64,000 bases of DNA, from NCBI RefSeq assembly GCF_030269645.1, contig NZ_BSTR01000006.1, forward strand, positions 1 through 64,000, given 5' to 3'. The stretch's first letter is position 1. Each line of letters opens with the position of its first letter. Under the pieces are notes generated by a model. That model was not told the DNA's origin. It searched no databases and saw only the letters and a program-made list of their open reading frames with translations. The DNA is from Actinokineospora sp. NBRC 105648. GTDB taxonomy: Bacteria; Actinomycetota; Actinomycetes; Mycobacteriales; Pseudonocardiaceae. A program made the translations under genes and the position numbers. Positions 26,911 through 35,141 of this stretch are shown one piece after another.

Positions 26911-28215
26911 GTGATGGGAAGTGAAATGCGCATACCGCACACGCGTCGGGAATTCGGCGAATTGCTCAGGGTCCACCGCATCCGCAGGGCCGCCACCCAG
27001 CACCAGCTGGCCGGGCTGTCCACGGTCAGCGTCCGGGCCATCCGCGACCTCGAGCTCGGCAAGGCGCACCGGCCGCGCCGCGACACCGTGCGGCTGCTCG
27101 CCGACGGTCTCGGGCTGACCGGGCGGGAGCGGGTGGAGTTCGAGACCGCCTCGGCCGCCCCCGGCTGGGCCACGCCCGCGCACGACCTCACCTCGGCCCC
27201 GCCGCCCGCGCCGCTGGACGCCGTCGTCGGCCGCGCCGCCGAGGTGGCCGTGCTCACCGAGCTGGCCCGCTCGGGCAGCCAGCGGCTGGTCACCGTGGTC
27301 GGCCTGCCCGGCGTGGGCAAGTCGCGGGCCGTGCTGGAGGTGGCGGGCGCGCTCGGCGACCTGCCCGTGCTGTGGAGCGCCGCGGCGGTCGCGCCCGCGC
27401 CGGACTCGCTGGCCGCCTTGGTCCGCACCGCGCTCGGCTCGTCCTTCCGCGGCCTGTCCCGGGGGGCCGACGTGGCCGCCGCGCACCTCGCCGAGCTGGT
27501 CGGCGACACCGCCGCGGTGCTCGTCCTGGACGGGTACGACCGCGACGACGTCGACCGCGACGCACTCCCCGAGCTGTTGCAGCGCTGCCCCGGCCTGCGG
27601 ATCGTGCTCACCACCCGCACCCCGTGGGGGCTCGCGGGGGAGCGGGTGTTCCCACTGGGACCGCTCCCCGTGCCCGCCCTCGACGCCGATGGCGACCCGG
27701 TCGCCCTCGGGGCCGTCCCGGCGGTCCGGTTGCTCGTGTCGCACCTGTCGCGATTACAACCCGGGTTCGCCCTCACAGCCAACACCGCGACCGGCGTGGC
27801 CGCGCTCTGCCGCGCGCTCGACGGCATCCCCCTCGCGCTGGAGGCCGCCGCCGCCGCGTTGACCGTCTACCCCTTGGCCGCCCTGGCCGAGGAGCTGGCC
27901 GACGACCCGTTCGGCGTCGCGGGCGAGCAGCTCGACACCCACCTGCGCCGCGCGGTCGCCACCCTCGACCCGGCGGTCGCGGCGCTGCTGGCCCGGCTGG
28001 TCGGGCTGCGCGCGGGCTGGTCGATGGTCGACGCCGTGCGGGCCAGCGGGCTGCGCCCTGGTGCCTGCGCGCCGCTGGTGCGGGCACTGCTCGTGCGCGG
28101 CCTGGTGCGCTGCGCCGACGACACCGACCGGACCCGGTTCACCGTGCTGGGGCTCGTCGTCGCGCACCTCCGCGCCGCGGCCGCCCCGGTACTCACCGCC
28201 AAGGAGGCGATGTGA
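26911..28215 (+). CDS. HTH (XRE-like) NB-ARC transcriptional regulator
   Basis: 434 residues. An N-terminal lambda-repressor-like HTH (FGELLRVHRIRRAATQHQLAG, then SVRAIRDLELGKAHRPRRDT) is followed by an NB-ARC-type ATPase with Walker A VVGLPGVGKSRAV and AVLVLDGYDRDD. Unlike AfsR it has no BTAD and no TPR array. Codon 282 is TTA, extremely rare in this window and a classic bldA control point. Its stop (ATGTGA) overlaps the GTG of the first biosynthetic gene, so it is co-transcribed and translationally coupled with the amino-acid operon. Confidence 0.88.
   Translation: MMGSEMRIPHTRREFGELLRVHRIRRAATQHQLAGLSTVSVRAIRDLELGKAHRPRRDTVRLLADGLGLTGRERVEFETASAAPGWATPAHDLTSAPPPAPLDAVVGRAAEVAVLTELARSGSQRLVTVVGLPGVGKSRAVLEVAGALGDLPVLWSAAAVAPAPDSLAALVRTALGSSFRGLSRGADVAAAHLAELVGDTAAVLVLDGYDRDDVDRDALPELLQRCPGLRIVLTTRTPWGLAGERVFPLGPLPVPALDADGDPVALGAVPAVRLLVSHLSRLQPGFALTANTATGVAALCRALDGIPLALEAAAAALTVYPLAALAEELADDPFGVAGEQLDTHLRRAVATLDPAVAALLARLVGLRAGWSMVDAVRASGLRPGACAPLVRALLVRGLVRCADDTDRTRFTVLGLVVAHLRAAAAPVLTAKEAM
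27754..27756 (+). promoter_or_regulatory. TTA codon in the HTH-NB-ARC regulator
   Basis: In-frame TTA (codon 282, context CGA TTA CAA). In high-GC actinomycetes TTA is read by the developmentally controlled bldA tRNA, so translation of this regulator may be growth-phase dependent. The function is known for Streptomyces and inferred here. Confidence 0.6.
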
Positions 28216-29690
28216 CCACCACGCTCGACCCGGCCGCACGAGACCGTGCCACTCGGGAAAGCGCCGCACTCGAGACCGGGAGGCTCTCGACGGGCCTGCG
28301 GGCGCGCACCGCCGCCATGGTCTTCGGCACCACCCCGGCGGAGCTGGCGGCGGAACTGCGCCTGATCTCGACCGTCGACCTGGCGCACGTGGTCATGCTC
28401 GCCCGGCAGGACCTCCTCGACGCCGACACCGCCGGGTCGCTGCTGCGGGAGATCCGGGCGCTGCGCGCGGAGGACTTCGCTTCCCTGCACGGCGTGCCCG
28501 CCCCGCGCGGGGCGTACCTGATGTACGAGAACCAGCTCGCCGCCCGCCTCGGCGACGACGTCGGCGGCAAGCTCCACACTGGACGGTCGCGCAACGACCT
28601 CAAGGCCACCACGACGATCCTGGGCCTGCGCGCCTGGCTCACCGGGTTCCTCACCGAGGCGCTGCGGCTGGAGTCGGTGCTGCTGGGCCGGGCCAGGGCG
28701 CACCGCGAGGTCGTCATGCCGGTGTACACGCACTTCCAGGCGGCGATGCCGATCACCTACGGCCACTACCTGCTCGGCGTCGCGGTGGCGCTGGGCCGCG
28801 ACCTCGACGCCGTGCTCGCCGCCGCCGAGGGCTTCTCCCGGTGTCCGATGGGCGCGTGCGCGGTGGCGGGCACCGACCTGCCGCTCGACCCCGCGCTCAC
28901 CGCGCGCCTGCTCGGGTTCTCCGACGGTCCGGCGCACGCGGTCGACGCGGTCGCCAGCCGCGACGTCCTGCTGCGGGTGCTGGCCGCGGTCGCCGGGCTG
29001 GGCATCACGCTGAGCAGGCTCGGTACCGACCTGCAGCTGTGGAGCAGCGCGGAGTTCGGCCTGGTTGCCTTCCCCGACCGGCTCGTCGGCGGCAGCTCGG
29101 CGATGCCGCAGAAGCGCAACGCGTTCCTGCTCGAACACGTCAAGGCCAAGGCGGGCGCGGCGATCGGGGCCTGGACGGCCGCGGCGGCGATGACGAAGTC
29201 GACCCCGTTCACCAACACCATCGAGGTCGGCACCGAGGCCGTCGCCGCGGCCCGGCCGGGCTTGGCGGCGGTGGCCGGGGCGGTGCTGCTGTGCCAGGTC
29301 TTGGTCGGCGGCGCCACTCCGGTCGCCGATCGGATGAGCGAGCGGGCGGAACGCGGTTTCACCATGGCCACGGCAGCCGCGAACCGGTTGGTGCGCGCGG
29401 GGACCCCGTTCCGCGCCGCGCACCACGCCGTGGGCGCCGCAGTCCGTACCGCAGTAGCCACCGGCACAACAGACCTGGGCGACCTCGGGCTCCCCGCGAG
29501 CGCACTCCCCTCGGTGGTCGCCGAGACCGACCGGGGCGGTGGACCAGGCGCATTCGATTCGATCTTCGCCGAGGCCGCCGCGGCGGCCGCCGGGCGCGCC
29601 GCACTCGCCCGTGGGCACCGCGAAGCCTTGCTGGCGGCGGACTCCCACCTCGACGCCGAGGTCACCGCGCTCGCGGGCGGTGCCCGATGA
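28212..29690 (+). CDS. Argininosuccinate-lyase homologue, probable diaminobutyrate-forming lyase
   Basis: 492 residues, GTG start overlapping the upstream stop. It belongs to the ASL/fumarase superfamily: KLHTGRSRND near residue 120, THFQAAMPITYGHY near 172 (general acid/base region) and the signature loop GGSSAMPQKRNAF near 293 with the catalytic Ser. The organism's arginine genes are not nearby. With the GHMP kinase (35142) and the cysteine-synthase homologue (36106) it fits the route proposed for 2,3-diaminobutyrate in pacidamycin and friulimicin clusters. There, phospho-threonine is displaced by the aspartate amine and the lyase releases fumarate. The substrate is inference; the fold is certain. 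Confidence 0.85.
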   Translation: MTTTLDPAARDRATRESAALETGRLSTGLRARTAAMVFGTTPAELAAELRLISTVDLAHVVMLARQDLLDADTAGSLLREIRALRAEDFASLHGVPAPRGAYLMYENQLAARLGDDVGGKLHTGRSRNDLKATTTILGLRAWLTGFLTEALRLESVLLGRARAHREVVMPVYTHFQAAMPITYGHYLLGVAVALGRDLDAVLAAAEGFSRCPMGACAVAGTDLPLDPALTARLLGFSDGPAHAVDAVASRDVLLRVLAAVAGLGITLSRLGTDLQLWSSAEFGLVAFPDRLVGGSSAMPQKRNAFLLEHVKAKAGAAIGAWTAAAAMTKSTPFTNTIEVGTEAVAAARPGLAAVAGAVLLCQVLVGGATPVADRMSERAERGFTMATAAANRLVRAGTPFRAAHHAVGAAVRTAVATGTTDLGDLGLPASALPSVVAETDRGGGPGAFDSIFAEAAAAAAGRAALARGHREALLAADSHLDAEVTALAGGAR

Positions 29691-30934
29691 CCGCCTGGTT
29701 CGTGCTCGTCGAGAGCAACACCACCGGTTCCGGTCAGGTGTTCTGCGCCCGGGCCCGGGCGAGGGGGCTGCGGCCGATCGTGCTCACCGCCGCGCCCGGC
29801 CGCTACCCGTACCTGGACACCGACTCGGTCGACCGGCTGGTGGTCGACACCGGCGACGCCGCCGCGGTGCTGGCCGCGTGCCGGTCGCTGTCGCGGGTCG
29901 TGGGGATCACCTCCAGCTCCGAGTACTTCATCGCCACCGCGGCCGAGGTCGCCGCGGACCTCGGCCTGCCGGGACCCGACCCGGTGGCGGTGCGCTCGTG
30001 CCGGGACAAGGCGTGGCAGCGCGCCACCCTGGCCGGGGCGGGGATCGCGGTGCCCGGGTTCCGGGTCGTCACCACCGACGCGGTCGACGGCGTGCTCGCC
30101 GCGCGCGAGCTGGGTTTCCCGGTCGTGGTCAAGCCCGCCACCGGGTCCGGCTCGCTCGGGGTGCGGCTGTGCGCCGACGAGGACGAGGTGGCCCGCGCCG
30201 TCGGGGTCCTGCTCGCCATGACCACCGACGAGCGCGGCGCCCCGCGTGAGCCCGTGGTGCTGGTGGAGCGGTTCGCCCGCGGTAGGGAGTTCTCCGTGGA
30301 GACCGTGGGTGACACGGTCGCGGGCATCACCGGCAAACACCTTGGCGCGCAACCGTTCTTCGTGGAGACCGGGCACGACTTCCCCGCACGCGTGCGCGAC
30401 ACCGAGCGCGACGAGCTGGTCGAGACGACCCTCGCGGCGCTCAGCGCGCTCGGCGTCGGCTGGGGCGCGGCGCACACCGAGCTGCGGCTCACCCCGACCG
30501 GGCCGGTGCTGATCGAGGTGAACCCCCGGTTGGCGGGCGGCATGATCCCGGCGGTGGTCGCCGCCGCGACCGGGCTCGACCTGGTCGACGCCTGCGTGGC
30601 GCGCGCGTGCGGGGAACCGCCGCCGACCGCGGTGGGTGGTCCGGGGGCCGCGGCGATCCGGTTCGTGCTCGCCCGCGGGCCGGGCGTGGTCAGCGCCGTC
30701 AGCGGCCTGCGCGAGGCCGCCGCCCTGCCCGGGGTGGCCGCCGCGCGGGTCACGACCGCCGTCGGCGCGCGGCTCGGCGAGCCGACCGGTTCGTTCCAGG
30801 ACCGGGTCGGCCACGTGATCACCACCGCGGCCACGGCCTCGACCGCCGCCGCGCGGGCGGAGGCCGCGCTCGCCGTCGTCGGGGTCGCCGTCTCCCGGGC
30901 CGCGCGCGCAGACGCCGTGCGGCTGCCGCGCTAA
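29687..30934 (+). CDS. Stand-alone ATP-grasp carboxylate-amine ligase
   Basis: 415 residues, ATG overlapping the ASL stop (ATGA). The fold is the BL00235/DdaF-like ATP-grasp: PVVVKPATGSGSLGVRL (glycine loop, residues ~146-162), VVLVERFARGREFSVE, and the metal site EVNPRLAGG near residue 280. It joins a carboxylate to an amine via acyl phosphate. Being coupled to the lyase, it probably acts on the diamino acid, for example making an amide or dipeptide before or after NRPS assembly. No spermidine or D-Ala specificity hallmark is seen. The substrate is unknown. Confidence 0.85.
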   Translation: MTAWFVLVESNTTGSGQVFCARARARGLRPIVLTAAPGRYPYLDTDSVDRLVVDTGDAAAVLAACRSLSRVVGITSSSEYFIATAAEVAADLGLPGPDPVAVRSCRDKAWQRATLAGAGIAVPGFRVVTTDAVDGVLAARELGFPVVVKPATGSGSLGVRLCADEDEVARAVGVLLAMTTDERGAPREPVVLVERFARGREFSVETVGDTVAGITGKHLGAQPFFVETGHDFPARVRDTERDELVETTLAALSALGVGWGAAHTELRLTPTGPVLIEVNPRLAGGMIPAVVAAATGLDLVDACVARACGEPPPTAVGGPGAAAIRFVLARGPGVVSAVSGLREAAALPGVAAARVTTAVGARLGEPTGSFQDRVGHVITTAATASTAAARAEAALAVVGVAVSRAARADAVRLPR

Positions 30935-31025
30935 CTGCCGGTCGGGGCGGCTGCCCGGACCTACCGTTCTCTTAGGACCGGAAACCCCGGGAACCCAAGC
31001 CGGACAACGACTCTTGTGAGCGTGG

Positions 31026-31466
31026 ATGATGATGTCCCCACTGTCGGGGGAGCCGGTCGTGATCAGCGGCACCTCCTCGGACTCGCACACCTGGAACCTG
31101 GTCTACCTCCAGTTGCTCGTGCGGGAGATCGGCCACCCGGTGCTCAACCTGGGCCCGTGCGTGCCCGACGACCTGCTGGTCGCCGAGTGCGCGCGGGCGC
31201 GGCCGCGGCTGGTCGTGATCAGCACCGTCAACGGGCACGGGTTCACCGACGCCGTGCGGGTGGCGCCCCGGCTGCGGGCCCGCCCCGAGCTGGCGGGTAC
31301 CCCGCTGGTGATCGGCGGCAAGCTCGGCATCCACGGCGACGACGGCACCGCGGCGGCGCGCCGGGACCAGCTCTTGGCGGCCGGTTTCGACCGCGTCTAC
31401 GCCGAGACCGAGCTGGCCGCCTTCGCCGACGACCTCGCCCAGTTGCGCGCCAGGGTCGCGTCATGA
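31026..31466 (+). CDS. glmA: Glutamate mutase (methylaspartate mutase) S subunit, B12-binding
   Basis: 146 residues if the first of three consecutive ATG codons is used. It is the cobalamin-binding Rossmann subunit: SSDSHTWNL corresponds to the base-off DxHxxG loop (axial His kept, the Gly replaced by Asn), STVNGHG matches SSLYGxG, and VIGGKLGIHG matches the third loop. The Clostridium GlmS subunit is 137 residues. With the next gene it should rearrange L-glutamate to L-threo-3-methylaspartate, as GlmA/GlmB do in friulimicin biosynthesis. The 91-base gap upstream probably holds an internal promoter; it is too short for a cobalamin riboswitch. Confidence 0.85.
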   Translation: MMMSPLSGEPVVISGTSSDSHTWNLVYLQLLVREIGHPVLNLGPCVPDDLLVAECARARPRLVVISTVNGHGFTDAVRVAPRLRARPELAGTPLVIGGKLGIHGDDGTAAARRDQLLAAGFDRVYAETELAAFADDLAQLRARVAS

Positions 31467-33766
31467 CCGCCGCGGCCGGGTCTTTCGGCGCGTTCGTCGC
31501 CCAGGCCAGGGCGGCCGGGCGGCTGGTGGTGCAGCCGAGGATGGGCTTCAGCGACACCGCGACCTCGCGGGCCGGGTTGCTGGCCACCAAGCGCGTCGCC
31601 GCGACCACCGTCGGCACCCTGACCATCGACAGCTACACCCGCGTCGGCGACGTCGCCGCGGCCGACCGCGCGCTCGCCGCGGGCGTGCCGCTCAACGGGT
31701 TCCCGATCGTCTCGCACGGCGCCGAGCGGACCGCGGCCGTCCTCGACGGCGTCCGCGACACCGGTTTCCCGGTGCAGGTGCGCCACGGTTCGGCGCGCCC
31801 GCAGGAGATCGTGCGCACCTCGCTGGCCGCCGGGCTCACCGCGACCGAGGGCGGGCCGGTGTCCTACTGCCTGCCCTACAGCCGGATGCCGCTGCGGGAG
31901 GCCGTCGGGCACTGGTCGCGCACGGCGGAGATCCTGGCCGCCGCGCCCGGCGGCGGCGCGCACGTGGAGACCTTCGGCGGGTGCATGCTCGGCCAGCTCT
32001 GCCCGCCCAGCATGCTCGTCGCGATCAGCGTGCTGGAGGGCCTGTTCTTCGCCCAGCACGGCCTGCGCAGCGTCTCGCTGAGCTACGCCCAGCAGGTCGA
32101 CGAGGAGCAGGACGAGGAAGCCGTGCACGCGCTGCGCAGGCTGGCCGCCGAACTGCTGCCCGGGGTGGACTGGCACGTCGTGGTCTACACCTACATGGGC
32201 CTCTACCCGAAGACCCCGCACGGCGCGGCGGCCGTGCTGGAGGCCAGCGCCCGGCTGGCGGTGCGCTCCGGGGCCGCCCGGCTGATCGTCAAGACCGAGG
32301 CCGAGGCCTGGCGGATCCCGACCATCGCGGAGAACACCGCCGCGCTGCGGCTGGCCGCCGAGGTGGCCGCGGCCACCCGCTGGGCCGACGCCGACCCCGA
32401 CCCGGCCGACACCACCGTGCACACCGAGGCCCGCGCGCTGGTCATGGCCGTGCTCGGGCTGGCCGACACCGTCGCCGAGGCGCTGCCCGAGGCCTTCCGC
32501 CTCGGCTACCTCGACGTGCCCTACTGCCTGCACCCGGACAACGCCGGCCGGGCCACCGGCGAGATCGACCCGACCGGGCGGCTGCGCTGGGCCGACACCG
32601 GCTCGCTGCCCTTCCGCGCCGGGCCCGCCACCGCGGGTCGCGGACCGACCTCCACCGGCCTGCTGGCCGCGCTCTCGCACCTGCAACGCCGCTACGACCG
32701 CGTGCCCGCCACCGCGGGCGCGGTCGACCGGCCCGTCCTGGGAGTACAGATGACCATCACCGCACCGGGTCCGACGACCACCCAACCCGGCTACCTGCCA
32801 CCGTCGCCGCCCGAGCACCTGGCCTCGCCGGTAACCCGCGCCGCGCTGCGCGTGCAGCAGCAGGTGCTCACCGCCGCGAGGTCATTCCTCGCGGGCGAGG
32901 AGTTCATCGAGCTGCTGCCGCCGGTGATCGGCCCGGTGACCGACCCGGGCGTGCGCGGCTCCAAGCAGCTCGACGTGGACTACTACGGCCACCGCTACAA
33001 GCTGATGACCAGCGGCATCCTCTACAAGCAGGCGTCGCTGCTCGCCTTCGACAAGCTGTTCTTCATCGCCCCCAACGTGCGCGCCGAGCCGGTGGAGACC
33101 TGCAACACCCGCCGCCACCTCGCCGAGTTCCACCAGATCGATGTGGAGATCTCCGGCGGCACCCGGGCCGACGCGCGCAGGCTGGCCGAGCGGCTGCTGG
33201 TGCACGTCGTGCGGCACGTGCTGCGCACCGCGGGCGACGAGCTCACCGCGCTGGGCCGCGACCCGGTGGTCTTCGCCGAGCTGCTGCGCGAGCCGTTCGA
33301 CGTGCTCACCCACACCGAGGCGGTGGCCGCGCTGCACGACCTGCAGTACCCGCAGAGCGCCGACGCCGAGATCGAGTGGGAGGGCGAGGAACTGCTCTCG
33401 CACAAGGCGCGCAGGCCGTTCTTCGTCACCGACTACCCCAAGGGCTCGCGCGGGTTCTACGACCGCGAGAACCCCGAGCGGCCCGGCACCCTGCGCAACT
33501 TCGACCTGATCGTGCCCGGCGGGTACGGCGAGCTGGTCAGCGGCAGCGAGCGCGAGTCCGACTACGCCACCATCGTCACCCGGATGCGGGAGACCGGGGA
33601 GAACCCGGCGAAGTACAAGTGGTACCTGGACATGGTCCGCGACGGCATCCCGGCCAGCGCCGGGTTCGGGATGGGCCTGGAGCGGCTCACCCGGTTCCTC
33701 ACCGGGCTGGACTCGGTGTGGCAGGTCAACGCCTACCCCAAGGTCCCGGGTCTGGTGGCGCCGTGA
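31463..33766 (+). CDS. Fusion: glutamate mutase E subunit + AsnRS-like asparagine-synthetase domain
   Basis: 767 residues from an ATG overlapping the S-subunit stop. Residues 1-~425 are mutase E: VQPRMG (R26), TIDSYTR (R60), VRHGS (R107, H108) and EGGPVSYCLPY (E129, Y135, Y139) align with the catalytic and substrate residues of Clostridium GlmE. Residues ~430-767 are a class II aminoacyl-tRNA-synthetase core of the AsnRS type with motif 2 (VRAEPVET..TRRHLAEF) and motif 3 (GFGMGLERL) intact, but no anticodon-binding OB domain. That resembles the archaeal AsnRS-derived asparagine synthetase. No stop separates the halves; an ATG at 32750 with GGGAG before it could also start the second part alone. 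Inferred role: glutamate to 3-methylaspartate to 3-methylasparagine. Confidence 0.85.
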   Translation: MTAAAGSFGAFVAQARAAGRLVVQPRMGFSDTATSRAGLLATKRVAATTVGTLTIDSYTRVGDVAAADRALAAGVPLNGFPIVSHGAERTAAVLDGVRDTGFPVQVRHGSARPQEIVRTSLAAGLTATEGGPVSYCLPYSRMPLREAVGHWSRTAEILAAAPGGGAHVETFGGCMLGQLCPPSMLVAISVLEGLFFAQHGLRSVSLSYAQQVDEEQDEEAVHALRRLAAELLPGVDWHVVVYTYMGLYPKTPHGAAAVLEASARLAVRSGAARLIVKTEAEAWRIPTIAENTAALRLAAEVAAATRWADADPDPADTTVHTEARALVMAVLGLADTVAEALPEAFRLGYLDVPYCLHPDNAGRATGEIDPTGRLRWADTGSLPFRAGPATAGRGPTSTGLLAALSHLQRRYDRVPATAGAVDRPVLGVQMTITAPGPTTTQPGYLPPSPPEHLASPVTRAALRVQQQVLTAARSFLAGEEFIELLPPVIGPVTDPGVRGSKQLDVDYYGHRYKLMTSGILYKQASLLAFDKLFFIAPNVRAEPVETCNTRRHLAEFHQIDVEISGGTRADARRLAERLLVHVVRHVLRTAGDELTALGRDPVVFAELLREPFDVLTHTEAVAALHDLQYPQSADAEIEWEGEELLSHKARRPFFVTDYPKGSRGFYDRENPERPGTLRNFDLIVPGGYGELVSGSERESDYATIVTRMRETGENPAKYKWYLDMVRDGIPASAGFGMGLERLTRFLTGLDSVWQVNAYPKVPGLVAP

Positions 33767-35049
33767 CGGTCCGGGCGCACGGCCTGCCGGAGGCCGCCAT
33801 CCGGGACCGGGCCCGCTCCGGTGCCGCCGCGGTGTTCCCCGAGCTGTCGGGCTACGGTGAGCAGGTCTACGGGGAAGCACCCGATCGGTCCACTGTGGAC
33901 GAACTGGACCGGACCCGGCTGGTGCCGCCGGTGTTCATGCCGCGCAGGCTGGAGAAGCTGATCGAGCTGGGCCGGGAACCGGTCTACTCCGATGTGGACA
34001 CCCGCACCTCGGTCGGCGGGTTCACCGCCACCCTGCCGCTCTACCTCTCGGCCTTCGGCTCGACCCAGCTCGGCAGCGCCGGGCTGGGGGTGGCCGCGGC
34101 CCGGCAGGCGGGCGAGCTGGGCATCCCGATGGTGATCGGGGAGAACGTGGTGCCGGTCAACGGGTACGGCCGCGACACCGCCGACGCGGGCGCGGTGCTG
34201 CTGGCCCGGGTCCGGGCCTACCTGGAGCGCGTGCCCGACGACGTGGGCGGGGTGGTGGTGCAGCAGAGCACCGAGGACGCCGACGCCGAGGTGTGGAACC
34301 TGGTCTACAGCGACCCGGCCGTGGCGCCGCTGCTGGCCGCGGGCAGGCTCGCCTTCGAGCTGAAGGTGGGCCAGGGCGCCAAACCCGGGCTCGGCGGGAT
34401 GACCGTGCTCGGCGCTGAGGCCGCCCGCCGGGTCGGTGACCAGTTCGCCCTCGCGGCGATCTTCGCCGACGACCGGGTGCTGCGCTCGAGCAGTCCGGGC
34501 ACGTTCACCGACGAGATCCTGCGGCAGCAGATCCGCCTGATGCGCAACAACTTCCCGCGCGCCAGGGTGTGGGTGAAGCTGCCCGGCGCCCGGGACGTGG
34601 CCGCGGCCGCCGCGGTGGCCTGGGCGGCGGGCGCGGACGCGGTGACCGTCGACGGCGCCGAGGGCGGCAGCGGGTGGGCGCCGACGGCGTTCCTGGACAC
34701 CGTCGGCCTCCCGCTCGCCGAGTGCCTGCGGCGGGTCGGCGTCCCGGGCGGCTGCCTGCTGGCCAGCGGCCGGGTGTGGGAGGGCGCGCGGGCGGTGAAG
34801 TGCCTGGCCCTGGGCGCCCGCGCGGTCGGCCTCGGTCGCGCGGCCCTGGTCGCGGTGGACGAGGACCCCGACCGCGGGCTGGTGCGGCTGGTCGAGGCGC
34901 TGGCCCTGGAGATCCGGTTGTTGACGAGCGCGCTGGGCAAGTACACGACCGGCGCGCTCGACGCCGACGACCTGTGGCTGCCGGGCACCCCGGCAACCGC
35001 CGACGTGCTGCCCACGCGGGTGCCCGACGCGGCCCCTGGGCTCGGCTAG
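33763..35049 (+). CDS. Orphan FMN-binding glutamate-synthase (GltB central) domain protein
   Basis: 428 residues, GTG overlapping the fusion's stop (GTGA). The core matches the FMN/synthase domain of glutamate synthase: ELKVGQGAKPGLGGMTV near residue 200 (compare LSQGAKPGKGG) and VKLPGARD... followed by DAVTVDGAEGGSGWAP (compare IxGHxGGTGASP). The glutaminase domain, the Fe-S cysteines and the GltD partner are absent. Related single-domain proteins include the MgsC subunit of N-methylglutamate synthase, which exchanges amines on glutamate. Here it could recycle ammonia/glutamate for the mutase or build a C-N bond on a precursor. Function unassigned. Confidence 0.8.
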   Translation: MTVRAHGLPEAAIRDRARSGAAAVFPELSGYGEQVYGEAPDRSTVDELDRTRLVPPVFMPRRLEKLIELGREPVYSDVDTRTSVGGFTATLPLYLSAFGSTQLGSAGLGVAAARQAGELGIPMVIGENVVPVNGYGRDTADAGAVLLARVRAYLERVPDDVGGVVVQQSTEDADAEVWNLVYSDPAVAPLLAAGRLAFELKVGQGAKPGLGGMTVLGAEAARRVGDQFALAAIFADDRVLRSSSPGTFTDEILRQQIRLMRNNFPRARVWVKLPGARDVAAAAAVAWAAGADAVTVDGAEGGSGWAPTAFLDTVGLPLAECLRRVGVPGGCLLASGRVWEGARAVKCLALGARAVGLGRAALVAVDEDPDRGLVRLVEALALEIRLLTSALGKYTTGALDADDLWLPGTPATADVLPTRVPDAAPGLG

Positions 35050-35141
35050 TTTTCCACTACGGCTTCCACCGGCACGGTTTTCCTTGCCACAGCAGCGAAA
35101 TCGCCCAGTTACCTCGCGAAGAGACGGGCTGCGGAGCGGAC

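Noticed and set aside
28212-29690. Housekeeping arginine biosynthesis argH
   Set aside because: No other arg genes nearby (the OTC homologue is 33 kb away and has an atypical acceptor site) and it is coupled to cluster genes; the secondary-metabolism role is more likely.
30935-31025. Cobalamin riboswitch before the mutase genes
   Set aside because: Only 91 bases are available and no B12-box-like element was recognised.
32700-32760. Sequencing frameshift explaining the mutase/AsnRS fusion
   Set aside because: Both halves read well in the same frame up to the joint, and no out-of-frame continuation of the mutase C-terminus was seen; kept only as a test for the finding.
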